From contig JBKCUA010000018.1 of the NCBI GenBank assembly GCA_046318675.1, forward strand, positions 1-55,498: 55,498 nt of DNA. The letters run 5' to 3'. Positions 1 to 7,692 of the stretch are shown here, in pieces. The translations under genes were made by a program, and so were the position numbers. Under the pieces are notes generated by a model. That model was not told the DNA's origin and searched no databases. It was given only the letters and a program-made list of their open reading frames with translations. The DNA comes from JBKCUA01 sp046318675. Its GTDB lineage: Bacteria; Pseudomonadota; Alphaproteobacteria; JAJTHO01. Every line of letters begins with the position of its first letter. The first letter of the stretch is position 1.

Positions 1-91
1 TTTTCTTCCTTGGGTGTCTTGGTAGACAGATGAAAAGGAGAAGAGCGGTAGAGCCCTCGGTGCCTGGCCAGGTCTTTGAGTGCCTATTGTC

Positions 92-120
92 AACATATCA
101 AAGCCCTTGACAGAAGTCAA
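92..120 (-). promoter_or_regulatory. possible leftward promoter at window edge
   Basis: On the minus strand a TTGACT hexamer (120-115) is followed after 17 bases by TATGTT (97-92), a fair sigma70-like match. It would drive transcription leftward, out of the window. No gene can be assigned to it, because only about 90 bases remain; a short reading frame opening near 96 stays open to the edge but is unrecognisable. Inference from motif match only. Confidence 0.25.
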
Positions 121-122
121 GG
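105..122. repeat. perfect inverted repeat upstream of mnmE
   Basis: CCTTGAC (105-111) and GTCAAGG (116-122) form a perfect 7-base inverted repeat around AGAA. Its arms contain TTGACA on the plus strand (107-112) and TTGACT on the minus strand, so it could be an operator or a shared -35 region. I see no good -10 for the plus-strand TTGACA. The rest of 1-234 shows nothing else I can assign. Confidence 0.45.
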
Positions 123-234
123 TGACGGCTGCAACTTTTTACGGGGTTATGTCAAGTAATTTTTTTAAGCCTTTTTGCAAACCTCGCCACTCCCCATTGT
201 GCCCTCAAGCCCCGTCTTCTATAATTCTTCATTT

Positions 235-1548
235 ATGCACCCCTCGGACACCATCGTCGCCCTAGCCACGGCATCAGGCAAAGCCGGGGTGGCGGTGCTG
301 CGGCTCAGCGGTACGCAAGCGTATGCTGTGGGGCTGACCCTGACCCGGCGCACGTCTTTGACCCCGCGTTATGCCTACTATGGCCGTTTTTATACTGCCG
401 ATGGCAGTATCCTTGACGATGGCCTGATCTTGTATTTCCCCGCCCCGCACAGCTTTACCGGGGAAGACGTGACGGAAGTGCACTGCCACGGCAGCCCGGC
501 CGTCACCGCCGCCCTACTGGAGGGTTGCTCCCGCCTGCCGGGGTGTCGTCTAGCTACAGCCGGGGAATTCACCCGGCGAGCTTTGTTAAACGGCAAGATA
601 GATTTAACCTATGTGGAGGGGCTGGCGGATCTTTTGGACGCCGACACGGAACAACAACGACAGTTCGCCCGCCTGCAAATGGCCGGGCATTTTGCCCAGC
701 GGTATCGACGCTGGATCGAGGCGGCAACCAGGTGCTGCGCCTTGGCCGAGGCGGCCTTGGACTTTGCCGATGAAGACCTTCCCCCGGAGGCATTACAGGC
801 CGTCACCCAGCAAACAACCGCCTTAGCCGAAGAAATCGCCGCCTTTTTACGCATCGCCGACCGCGCCCAGCCATTGCGGGAAGGGTTTCGCATCGCCCTC
901 ATGGGGGTTGTTAATGCTGGCAAATCATCCCTTCTCAATGCTCTCGCCCAGCGAGACGCCGCCATTGTCAGCCCCCAACCCGGCACCACCCGGGATACCA
1001 TCGAAATTCGCCTGCGCCTTGGCGGTTATCCCGTGGTGGTGGTGGATACCGCCGGCCTGCGCCAGACCACCGATACCATTGAACAAGAAGGCATCCACCG
1101 TAGCCATAAGGCCGGCCGAGAGGCCGATCTCATCCTCTGGCTTCACCCCAGCGATAGCCAGACGTTGGAGGACTCCCATCCCCTGCCCGAAGACGTGCCG
1201 ATCCTGCGGGTATTATCCAAGGCCGATTTAGCCCATCAACACCACGGCCATGACGTGGCTATCTCCACGGTCAATAGGGGCGGTCTTGATCCCCTGCTCA
1301 CTCGACTGGAGGAGCATTTACGGGCATTTTTTGGCCAGCAGACTGCCGCCGCACCCGCGACGCTGCGGCAACGCCAAACACTTGAAAAAGCTTTAGATTA
1401 CCTGCGTACGGCTGAAACCCATACCGATGAGGTGGTGCGTGCCGCCCTACTGCGATCGGCGTGGCGCACCTTGGCACAGCTCACCGGTCAGGCGGATGTG
1501 GAAAAAATCCTTGATGTGGTATTTCAATCATTTTGTATCGGGAAATAA
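235..1548 (+). CDS. mnmE: tRNA modification GTPase MnmE (TrmE)
   Basis: MnmE works with MnmG to install 5-carboxymethylaminomethyl groups at wobble uridine 34 of certain tRNAs, in the cytoplasm. The 437-residue product has the usual length. An N-terminal folate-binding domain precedes an inserted Ras-like G domain with P-loop GVVNAGKS (224-231), TTRDT and DTAG (271-274). The protein ends in the family hallmark CIGK, whose Cys is catalytic. The ATG at 235 is preferred over an upstream frame start because conservation begins at MHPSDTI. Oddities: the P-loop has Val where NxGKS-type MnmE usually has Pro, and the G4 base-specificity motif reads SKAD (328-331) instead of NKxD. folK follows with no gap. 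The common partners rho and mnmG are not in view. Confidence 0.96.
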   Translation: MHPSDTIVALATASGKAGVAVLRLSGTQAYAVGLTLTRRTSLTPRYAYYGRFYTADGSILDDGLILYFPAPHSFTGEDVTEVHCHGSPAVTAALLEGCSRLPGCRLATAGEFTRRALLNGKIDLTYVEGLADLLDADTEQQRQFARLQMAGHFAQRYRRWIEAATRCCALAEAALDFADEDLPPEALQAVTQQTTALAEEIAAFLRIADRAQPLREGFRIALMGVVNAGKSSLLNALAQRDAAIVSPQPGTTRDTIEIRLRLGGYPVVVVDTAGLRQTTDTIEQEGIHRSHKAGREADLILWLHPSDSQTLEDSHPLPEDVPILRVLSKADLAHQHHGHDVAISTVNRGGLDPLLTRLEEHLRAFFGQQTAAAPATLRQRQTLEKALDYLRTAETHTDEVVRAALLRSAWRTLAQLTGQADVEKILDVVFQSFCIGK

Positions 1549-2040
1549 ATGCGTGCGTACCTAAGCCTTGGCAGCAATATTGGTGACTCCCCCACCCTTT
1601 TGAACGCCGCCGTGCTGGATATTAACCAGATTGGCCGCGTGCTGGCGACATCCAGACACTACCGCAGCCCAGCAATGTATTACACAAAACAGCCCGATTT
1701 CCTCAACATGGCATTGACTTTGGAGACAACGCTGGAGCCATTGGCATTACTAACCGCGTTGCAAACCCTAGAGAACCAGCATGGCCGTACTCGATCTTTT
1801 GCCAACAGCCCACGAGTATTAGATATTGATATTATTGACTACAATGGCCTTATTCTCGATACACCACCTCTTCTGTTGCCTCATCCCCGTTTTGCCGAAC
1901 GCGCCTTTGTACTGCGCCCGTTGGCGGAGATTGCCCCGGATTGGGTATGCCCACGAACGGGCATGGGAATTGCATCCCTGCTTGAAGCAATAAAAAATCA
2001 ACACTGTGTCGCCATTGAAGAGAACTTCAGTGCATCTTAA
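1549..2040 (+). CDS. folK: 6-hydroxymethyl-7,8-dihydropterin pyrophosphokinase
   Basis: FolK transfers pyrophosphate from ATP to 6-hydroxymethyl-dihydropterin in folate synthesis. The 163-residue product has the usual length and opens with LSLGSNIGD. It carries the HPPK signature PRVLDIDIIDYNG near residues 88-100 and the LPHPRFAERAFVLRPLAEI block near 110-128. Its ATG directly follows the mnmE stop codon, which implies one transcript and coupled translation. The distal end overlaps the start of nadD. folB and folP are not in the window. Confidence 0.95.
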   Translation: MRAYLSLGSNIGDSPTLLNAAVLDINQIGRVLATSRHYRSPAMYYTKQPDFLNMALTLETTLEPLALLTALQTLENQHGRTRSFANSPRVLDIDIIDYNGLILDTPPLLLPHPRFAERAFVLRPLAEIAPDWVCPRTGMGIASLLEAIKNQHCVAIEENFSAS

Positions 2041-2644
2041 TCCCTACAATCTGCCGCCGCAACGCCTGCTTGCCGGGCAACGCATCGGTCTTTTGGGCGG
2101 CACTTTTGATCCCTGCCACGGGGGGCATCGCCATCTTGCCTTGTGGGCCTTGAAAAAAGCCGGCGTTGATACGGTATGGCTCCTAGTATCACCACAAAAT
2201 CCCTTGAAAAAAAATGCTGAAAGCCGCCCCCTGTCCCAGCGTCTGGCCAGTTGTACCCCCATCCTCAACAGGCATCCGCGCCTGCACGCCGTCGCCTATG
2301 AGCAAGCCTTAAACACCCGCTTTACCAGCGATACATTGACAGCCTTGCGACGGCGTTACCCCCGCACGGAGTTTTTTTTAATCTTAGGTGCCGATTGCTG
2401 GCGTGATTTTTCCCGCTGGAAGCAATGGAAAGCACTCATTAAAAACAACATTGCGGTTTTTTCAAGGGAATGGTATAATGTAGGGGTTGGAGGATTTATC
2501 GCCACGCGTTTTGCTGCTGCCCATCGCCGCTGGTCGCCCGGGATTTCTTCCCGGAGTCTATCTTCTGTAACTTTTTTTTCCATCCCTTGGAACTCTCTAA
2601 GCTCAACCACCCTTCGCATGAGGTCATCTTGCCAGACACTTTAA
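2030..2644 (+). CDS. nadD: nicotinate-nucleotide adenylyltransferase
   Basis: NadD adenylylates nicotinate mononucleotide to deamido-NAD. The nucleotidyltransferase signature GGTFDPCHGGH lies near the N-terminus, followed by VSPQNPLKK, GADCWRDFSRWKQW and a C-terminal LSSTTLR, equivalent to the family's SSTxIR motif. The GTG at 2030 has a purine-rich GAAGAGA 7 bases upstream and is preferred to an in-frame GTG at 2006 that lacks one. This gives 204 residues, close to family length. It overlaps folK by 11 bases and rsfS by 16. The nadD-rsfS pairing is widespread and supports the call. Confidence 0.93.
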   Translation: MHLNPYNLPPQRLLAGQRIGLLGGTFDPCHGGHRHLALWALKKAGVDTVWLLVSPQNPLKKNAESRPLSQRLASCTPILNRHPRLHAVAYEQALNTRFTSDTLTALRRRYPRTEFFLILGADCWRDFSRWKQWKALIKNNIAVFSREWYNVGVGGFIATRFAAAHRRWSPGISSRSLSSVTFFSIPWNSLSSTTLRMRSSCQTL

Positions 2645-3009
2645 TACAACCATCAGCCTTGGCTGTTTTAACAACGCGCCGCCCGCCGCTGGACACCCTC
2701 ATTCGCGATACCCTTGATGATCTATTGGCCGAAAATATAGTGTTCATTAATCTTCATGGTAAAAGCAGCCTTGCCGACACGCTGGTTATCGCCACCGGTC
2801 GAGCGCCGCGCCATTTGGACGCTCTGGCCGACAAATTAAAAGAGGTCTTATCCCTGCGCGGTTTTGCCAGCCCGGCCATCAACGGCCAGGGCAACAGTGG
2901 CTGGGTCATTGTTGATGCTGGTGATACTATCGTGCACTTATTTCTTAAAGAAACCCGGGAACGCTATAACTTAGAGCGTATGTGGGGCACCACCTTCAGC
3001 GCGCAGTGA
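2629..3009 (+). CDS. rsfS: ribosomal silencing factor RsfS
   Basis: RsfS (YbeB, DUF143) binds ribosomal protein L14 and blocks subunit joining when nutrients are scarce. The hallmark GWVIVDAGDTIVHLFL is followed by ExRERYNLERMW near the C-terminus. A TTG start at 2629 is chosen because TGAGGT lies 5 bases upstream, giving 126 residues; an earlier in-frame TTG at 2587 has no ribosome binding site. The gene overlaps the end of nadD. rlmH, which often follows, is replaced here by trpG. Confidence 0.92.
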   Translation: MPDTLIQPSALAVLTTRRPPLDTLIRDTLDDLLAENIVFINLHGKSSLADTLVIATGRAPRHLDALADKLKEVLSLRGFASPAINGQGNSGWVIVDAGDTIVHLFLKETRERYNLERMWGTTFSAQ

Positions 3010-3018
3010 TCTAAAATT

Positions 3019-3630
3019 ATGATTCTACTGATTGATAATTACGACAGTTTTACCTATAATCTGGTGCATTATCTGCAAGTTCTGGGCACACCGGTGCGTG
3101 TTGTCCGCAACGATGCCCTTAGCGTCGAAGAAGTCTTCGCGCATCGCCCCTTGGGGGTGGTCATCTCTCCTGGTCCTTGTACCCCCGATGAGGCCGGGAT
3201 CAGCGTGCCGTTGCTGTGTGCGGCGGCCAAAGCGGCTCTGCCCGTGCTGGGGGTGTGCCTCGGGCATCAGGCGTTGGGGCAGGCCTTTGGCGGCAGCGTC
3301 ATCCGCGCCCCAGAACCTGTCCACGGCAAGACTTCCCCGGTTTTTCATCATGGCAATGGCCTGTTCACGGCTATTCCTTCTCCCTTTCAGGCTGCCCGGT
3401 ATCATTCGCTTGTTGTTGAGCGTGCCAGCCTGCCGGAGGTATTAACCCCCACCGCCTGGACAGAAGATAATCTTATCATGGGTCTAGAACACACCAGCGC
3501 GCCGTTGTTTGGTGTGCAGTTTCACCCCGAAAGTATTGCCTCTCACTACGGGCATCAACTACTGGCCAACTTTTTAAGCCTGGCGCGGGGGGAGACGCCC
3601 GCCGTGCTTACCAAGGCGTACGCTATATGA
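3019..3630 (+). CDS. trpG: anthranilate synthase glutamine amidotransferase subunit
   Basis: TrpG releases ammonia from glutamine for anthranilate synthase component I (TrpE). This is a class I glutamine amidotransferase of 203 residues with the nucleophile elbow GVCLGHQ (Cys80) and the catalytic His169 and Glu171 in QFHPES. The N-terminal LLIDNYDSFTYNL is typical of TrpG/PabA. Adjacency to trpD through an ATGA overlap favours TrpG, though the same protein may also serve p-aminobenzoate synthesis. trpE is not in the window. Confidence 0.93.
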   Translation: MILLIDNYDSFTYNLVHYLQVLGTPVRVVRNDALSVEEVFAHRPLGVVISPGPCTPDEAGISVPLLCAAAKAALPVLGVCLGHQALGQAFGGSVIRAPEPVHGKTSPVFHHGNGLFTAIPSPFQAARYHSLVVERASLPEVLTPTAWTEDNLIMGLEHTSAPLFGVQFHPESIASHYGHQLLANFLSLARGETPAVLTKAYAI

Positions 3631-4607
3631 CCCCCCGCGCTGCTATAGAGCGGTTACTGGATACTGCCTACATAACCCGCGCCGAAGCTGAAGAAATTAT
3701 CGGTGCGTTATTGGATCCCACGCTTGATCCGCACCTGGCCGGGGCGGCCGTGGCTCTGCTTGCCCAGCGTCCCATCACCCCCGATCTGCTCACCGGAGCC
3801 GTCACTGCCATACGCGCCGCCATGATCCCGGTACCCACGACCACCCCCACGTTGGACACGTGCGGTACGGGCGGGGATGCCAAGGGGAGTTATAATATTT
3901 CCACCGCCACGGCTCTTCTTGTTGCCGCCTGCGGCGTGCCGGTGGCCAAGCACGGCAACCGGGCGGTGTCGGGGTCTGTTGGCTCTGCCGATGTGCTGGA
4001 GGCTTTAGGAGTGCCCTTAAACGGCAACACATTGGATACCAAAGGCTTCGGCTTTTTTTTCGCCCCCAACCACCACCCACGGCTGGCGGCCATTGGTGCC
4101 GCCCGGCGAGCATTGGGGCTACGCAGTCTTTTCAATGTAGCTGCGCCGCTGTGCAATCCCACCCGCCCGGTGGCGCAGCTGGTCGGCGTGTATAGCCCCA
4201 ACCTTGTTGAGGTTGTTGCCCATGCGCTGAATGCTCTTAGTACCCCCCGCGCCCTAGTGGTGTGCAGCAACGACGGCCTCGATGAACTTACCCCCAGTGC
4301 CCCCAGCCGGATTGCCGAAGTCCGTGATGGCGTGGTCATCGTCCGGTATTCCGACGCGAGCGAGGTCGGGTTGCCCCCATGCAAACTTGATGATCTACGC
4401 GGCGGCACGGCAGCCGATAACGCCGCCGCTATCAAAGGGCTAGGCGACGGCACCGCTCCCGAGGCTTTCCGTAACGCCGTGCTCTACAACGCCGCTGCCT
4501 GCCTTTATCTGTATGATAAAGCAAACACGTTTAAAGAAGGGGCTGCCCTAGCGGCGGGGGTGTTACAAAGCGGAAAGTTTCAAGAGTTTCTTATCCAAAT
4601 TACCTGA
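3627..4607 (+). CDS. trpD: anthranilate phosphoribosyltransferase
   Basis: TrpD joins anthranilate and PRPP in the second step of tryptophan synthesis. The 326-residue product has the PRPP-binding CGTGGD motif (GTGGD at 80-84), followed by KHGNRAVSGSVGSADVLEALG and later the ARRxLGxRxLFN block that binds anthranilate. It overlaps trpG by 4 bases, so the two are probably translated together. trpC, the usual next gene, is absent; the ribosomal promoter region follows instead. Confidence 0.95.
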   Translation: MTPRAAIERLLDTAYITRAEAEEIIGALLDPTLDPHLAGAAVALLAQRPITPDLLTGAVTAIRAAMIPVPTTTPTLDTCGTGGDAKGSYNISTATALLVAACGVPVAKHGNRAVSGSVGSADVLEALGVPLNGNTLDTKGFGFFFAPNHHPRLAAIGAARRALGLRSLFNVAAPLCNPTRPVAQLVGVYSPNLVEVVAHALNALSTPRALVVCSNDGLDELTPSAPSRIAEVRDGVVIVRYSDASEVGLPPCKLDDLRGGTAADNAAAIKGLGDGTAPEAFRNAVLYNAAACLYLYDKANTFKEGAALAAGVLQSGKFQEFLIQIT

Positions 4608-4629
4608 TTTTCTTAAGACAACAAAAGCC

Positions 4630-4657
4630 TTGACACCCTCCCCCATCCCGCTAGGAT
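4630..4657 (+). promoter_or_regulatory. promoter of the rpsM-rpsK-rpoA-rplQ operon
   Basis: A perfect TTGACA (4630-4635) is followed after 16 bases by TAGGAT (4652-4657). It lies in the only sizeable gap before rpsM and would start transcription near 4664, leaving a leader of roughly 57 bases. Because secY/adk do not precede rpsM here, the block needs its own promoter, which fits. Confidence 0.6.
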
Positions 4658-4673
4658 GCCCACCTTAGTTTTT

Positions 4674-4699
4674 GGTGCTTTTTACGTTTAGAAAGCACC
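4674..4699 (+). promoter_or_regulatory. leader hairpin before rpsM
   Basis: GGTGCTTT (4674-4681) and AAAGCACC (4692-4699) form a perfect 8-base stem with a 10-base loop. It ends 12 bases before the Shine-Dalgarno AGGGGG (4711-4716) of rpsM. It has no following T-run, so it is not an intrinsic terminator. It may be a translational control element or a simple stabilising stem. Confidence 0.5.
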
Positions 4700-4720
4700 A
4701 TTTCGCTCACAGGGGGACTC

Positions 4721-5104
4721 GTGGCACGGATTGCAGGGGTTAATATTCCAACAGGCAAGCGCGTTGTTATCGCGCTGCGCTATATTTACGGCATTGGCCC
4801 GGTCAACGCGGTGGAGATTTGCAAGAAACTCGGCATTGATGATGCCCGCCGGGTGAATCAGCTTACCGATGAAGAAGTGCTTCGGATTCGTGAAGTCATT
4901 GATCGAGAGTACACGGTGGAAGGGGATTTACGCCGGGAAGTATCCTTGAACATCAAGCGTCTGAACGATTTGGGTTGCTATCGTGGCCTACGTCATCGTA
5001 AAGGCCTTCCCGTGCGCGGCCAGCGTACCCACACCAATGCACGTACCCGCAAAGGTAAGGCCGTGGCCATTGCTGGCAAAAAGAAGACACCAAGCAAAGG
5101 CTAA
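4721..5104 (+). CDS. rpsM: 30S ribosomal protein S13
   Basis: S13 sits in the head of the small subunit and contacts P-site tRNA and L5 (bridge B1b). The product is 127 residues, starts with ARIAGVNIPTGKRV and keeps the helix-two-turns-helix region and the basic tail GLPVRGQRTHTNARTRKG. The start is GTG with a strong AGGGGG ribosome binding site 4 bases upstream. It is the first gene of an alpha-operon-like block, rpsM-rpsK-rpoA-rplQ. rpsD is absent from the block, as in most alphaproteobacteria. Confidence 0.98.
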   Translation: MARIAGVNIPTGKRVVIALRYIYGIGPVNAVEICKKLGIDDARRVNQLTDEEVLRIREVIDREYTVEGDLRREVSLNIKRLNDLGCYRGLRHRKGLPVRGQRTHTNARTRKGKAVAIAGKKKTPSKG

Positions 5105-5138
5105 CCCGTTTTTCATTTTTTAAAAGGTTCACCGTTCA

Positions 5139-5534
5139 ATGGCCAAGCCCGAAGTTGCCACCAAACTTAAAAAGCGCGAACGTAAAAATGTTCCCTCCGG
5201 GGTTGTTCACGTCAACGCGACGTTTAACAACACCATCGTTACAATCTCTGACCCATCGGGCAATGCCCTTGTGTGGTCTTCGGCCGGAGCGCAGGGCTTT
5301 AAAGGCTCACGCAAATCAACACCTTATGCTGCGCAGATTGCCGCCGAAGTTGCCGCCCGCAACGCCGTCGAACACGGTATGCGTAGCGTCGAAGTTGAGG
5401 TGAAGGGGCCAGGATCAGGTCGTGAATCTGCCTTGCGGGCACTGCAAGCGGCGGGGCTGACCGTCACCTCCATTCGGGACGTGACGCCGATTCCCCACAA
5501 TGGCTGTCGCCCCCCGAAACGTCGGCGCGTGTAA
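5139..5534 (+). CDS. rpsK: 30S ribosomal protein S11
   Basis: S11 binds the platform of the small subunit near the 3' end of 16S rRNA. The 131-residue product carries VHVNATFNNTIVTISD, GAQGFKGSRKSTPYAAQ, the VKGPGSGRESALRAL block and the C-terminal TPIPHNGCRPPKRRRV, all standard. It lies 34 bases after rpsM and 34 before rpoA on the same transcript. Confidence 0.98.
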   Translation: MAKPEVATKLKKRERKNVPSGVVHVNATFNNTIVTISDPSGNALVWSSAGAQGFKGSRKSTPYAAQIAAEVAARNAVEHGMRSVEVEVKGPGSGRESALRALQAAGLTVTSIRDVTPIPHNGCRPPKRRRV

Positions 5535-5568
5535 TTTTTTACTTTAAAAGCTTTCAAGGGATATCCTC

Positions 5569-6588
5569 ATGGTATTGGCGCAAAACTGGCAAGCCCTCAT
5601 CAAACCCAACGGTATTCGTGTCGTCCCCGATGCGGCGGCGAAACACCAAGCTACTCTGGTCATTGAACCACTAGAGCGTGGCTTTGGCTTGACCCTAGGT
5701 AACGGCTTGCGCCGGGCGTTGTTATCGTCCCTGCAAGGTGCCGCTGTAACCAGCATTCATATTCGCGGGGTTCTCCATGAGTTCTCCAGCATTGAGGGTG
5801 TCCGCGAAGACGTTACGGATATTATTCTTAATATCAAACAACTCGCTCTGCGTGCCCACAGCAGTGGAACCCGCAAAATGCACCTTTCCGCCGAAGGACC
5901 TTGTGTTGTCACTGCCGGCCACATTGACCTCCCTCATGGTATTGATATAGTTAATAAAGATCATGTTATTTGCACCTTGGATAAAGGGGCAAAACTGAAC
6001 ATTGATTTCACCGTTGGCACAGGGAAGGGCTACGTACCGGCCTCGTCCAACATCAAGGAAGATGCGCCCATCGGGCTTATCCCGATTGATTCACTATATA
6101 GCCCTGTTCGCAAGGTATCCTACAAAATTGAGAACAGCCGGGTTGGTCAAGTGACCGATTACGACAAGTTGTCACTTACCGTTGAAACTAATGGCGCAAT
6201 TTCCCCTGAAGATGCCGTGGCACTGGCTGCCCGTATTCTTCAAGATCAGCTTCAACTCTTTATTACCTTTGAAGAGCCTCGCCACGCCGCCCGCCAAGAA
6301 GAGCAGTCTGACCTGCCCTTTAACCGCAACCTACTCCGCAAGGTGGAAGAGCTTGAGCTTTCCGTCCGCTCGGCGAATTGCCTTAAAAACGACAACATCG
6401 TGTATATTGGTGATTTAGTTCGCAAAAGCGAGGGTGAAATGCTCCGAACCCCCAACTTTGGTCGCAAATCTCTTAATGAAATAAAAGAAGTTCTTACAAT
6501 TATGGGGTTGACCTTGGGAATGGATATTCCCGGCTGGCCTCCTGAAAACATTGAAGAGCTTGCCAAGCGCCTTGAAGAACCTTATTGA
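5569..6588 (+). CDS. rpoA: DNA-directed RNA polymerase alpha subunit
   Basis: The alpha subunit dimerises to nucleate RNA polymerase assembly and contacts UP elements and activators through its C-terminal domain. The 339-residue product shows the N-terminal FGLTLGNGLRRALLSSLQG block, IRGVLHEFSSIEGVREDV, and a C-terminal domain with LELSVRSANCLKNDNI and TPNFGRKSLNEIKEVL. Length and domain order are normal. It lies between rpsK and rplQ as expected. Confidence 0.98.
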   Translation: MVLAQNWQALIKPNGIRVVPDAAAKHQATLVIEPLERGFGLTLGNGLRRALLSSLQGAAVTSIHIRGVLHEFSSIEGVREDVTDIILNIKQLALRAHSSGTRKMHLSAEGPCVVTAGHIDLPHGIDIVNKDHVICTLDKGAKLNIDFTVGTGKGYVPASSNIKEDAPIGLIPIDSLYSPVRKVSYKIENSRVGQVTDYDKLSLTVETNGAISPEDAVALAARILQDQLQLFITFEEPRHAARQEEQSDLPFNRNLLRKVEELELSVRSANCLKNDNIVYIGDLVRKSEGEMLRTPNFGRKSLNEIKEVLTIMGLTLGMDIPGWPPENIEELAKRLEEPY

Positions 6589-6637
6589 TCGTTTTGAATA
6601 GTAATTATTATACAAAGTAACAGAAGGAAATAATGCC

Positions 6638-7000
6638 ATGCGCCACGGTATAAGCGGCCGGAAATTCAATCGCACCAGTGCCCATCGCCAGGCGTTGCTG
6701 CGCAACCTTGCTATTTCCCTCATCACTCATGAGAAAATTCACACCACCTTGGCCAAGGCAAAAGACCTGCGCCCCTACGTTGAGCGTCTGGTGACCCGTG
6801 GCCGTGACAACAGCTTGCAAACTCGCCGGTTGCTTCTCTCCCGCCTTGGCAATGAAGCTGCTGTAAACAAGCTCCTCACCGACTTGTCACCCCGTTTTAA
6901 AGATCGCAACGGTGGCTACACCCGCGTGCTAAAAGCTGGCTTCCGGGCTGGGGACAATGCCCCGGCGGCGTTGATTTCTTTTGTTAAGGATGCGGTGTAG
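6638..7000 (+). CDS. rplQ: 50S ribosomal protein L17
   Basis: L17 is a large-subunit protein near the exit tunnel. The 120-residue product opens with MRHGISGRKFNRTSAHRQAL and contains LITHEKIHTTLAKAKDLRPYVERLVT and the C-terminal GGYTRVLKAGFRxGDNAP. AGGAA lies upstream of the ATG. It closes the rpsM block. The 97 bases that follow hold no clear terminator, only a weak TGGC/GCCA pairing near 7010-7024. Confidence 0.98.
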   Translation: MRHGISGRKFNRTSAHRQALLRNLAISLITHEKIHTTLAKAKDLRPYVERLVTRGRDNSLQTRRLLLSRLGNEAAVNKLLTDLSPRFKDRNGGYTRVLKAGFRAGDNAPAALISFVKDAV

Positions 7001-7097
7001 CTTATTTTTGGCTTTTTACGGCCACAGAACATTTTATTAACGATCCTACGTGTAATGTGCACTTGTTGTTCAAAAAAGCACTGAAGGTAATCGGTAA

Positions 7098-7337
7098 ATG
7101 GAACGCATAGCATATGTACTCCTTATCATAAGTGCGGCCTTCGTTTTTGTGTTGCCTCTCCTAGGGGCAAACGTCAGTATTTTTAGTATTATCACCCAAC
7201 ATGGCTTATCGAACACATTACCTTTGTTGGGTATCTGTGTCGGCGTTGTCAGTGTTTTAATTTTGTTTATTAAAGCTCTTAAGGATCGCTTATCTTCCGC
7301 AGAAGAAAAACATTACGATGATACCGTGGAGAAATAA
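7098..7337 (+). CDS. small two-segment membrane protein, unknown
   Basis: A 79-residue product with two hydrophobic stretches (about residues 4-28 and 39-60) and a short charged C-terminal tail, so probably an inner-membrane protein. I do not recognise a family. AAGG lies about 10 bases upstream of the ATG. It ends 1 base before the preferred start of the YbjQ-like gene, which suggests co-expression. Composition is more AT-rich than the ribosomal genes before it. Confidence 0.6.
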   Translation: MERIAYVLLIISAAFVFVLPLLGANVSIFSIITQHGLSNTLPLLGICVGVVSVLILFIKALKDRLSSAEEKHYDDTVEK

Positions 7338-7338
7338 A

Positions 7339-7683
7339 ATGCCTGACGCTATAAAAATGACAACCCAAGACTATTTTGCTGATTTCGAAATCATCAGGAC
7401 ATATGAGATGGTACGCGGGAATACTGTTCGTTCTCGTCATCTTGGTAAAGACATCATGGCTGCCCTGCGCGGCATTGTGGGCGGAGAAGTTCCAGAATAT
7501 ACAAAAATGCTGGCAGAAGCCAGAGAGCAAGCAACAGATAGGATGATAGAGCGGGCTTTACAGCAAGGGGCCAATGCTATTGTTGGTGTACGGTACACAA
7601 TGTCAACAATAGGCACCAATGCCGCAGAAGTGCTGGCTTTTGGCACGGCTGTTTTCATTCGTCCTAAATCTTTACCGCAATAA
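7339..7683 (+). CDS. YbjQ/UPF0145-like putative heavy-metal-binding protein
   Basis: The 114-residue product matches the YbjQ (UPF0145) pattern: an N-terminal strand with IIRTYEMVRGNTVRSRHLGKD, then RGIVGGEVPEYT, a helix with AREQATDRMIERA, then GANAIVGVRYTMSTI and a closing hydrophobic strand. Some relatives are proposed to form pentameric rings that bind metal; the function is unproven. The ATG at 7339 is preferred over one at 7318 because GGAGAAA lies 6 bases upstream and conservation begins there. Confidence 0.8.
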   Translation: MPDAIKMTTQDYFADFEIIRTYEMVRGNTVRSRHLGKDIMAALRGIVGGEVPEYTKMLAEAREQATDRMIERALQQGANAIVGVRYTMSTIGTNAAEVLAFGTAVFIRPKSLPQ

Positions 7684-7692
7684 GGTTCGGTT

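Noticed and set aside
1..95. tRNA or small RNA at the left edge
   Set aside because: Some bases look tRNA-like but no cloverleaf closes and no CCA end is present.
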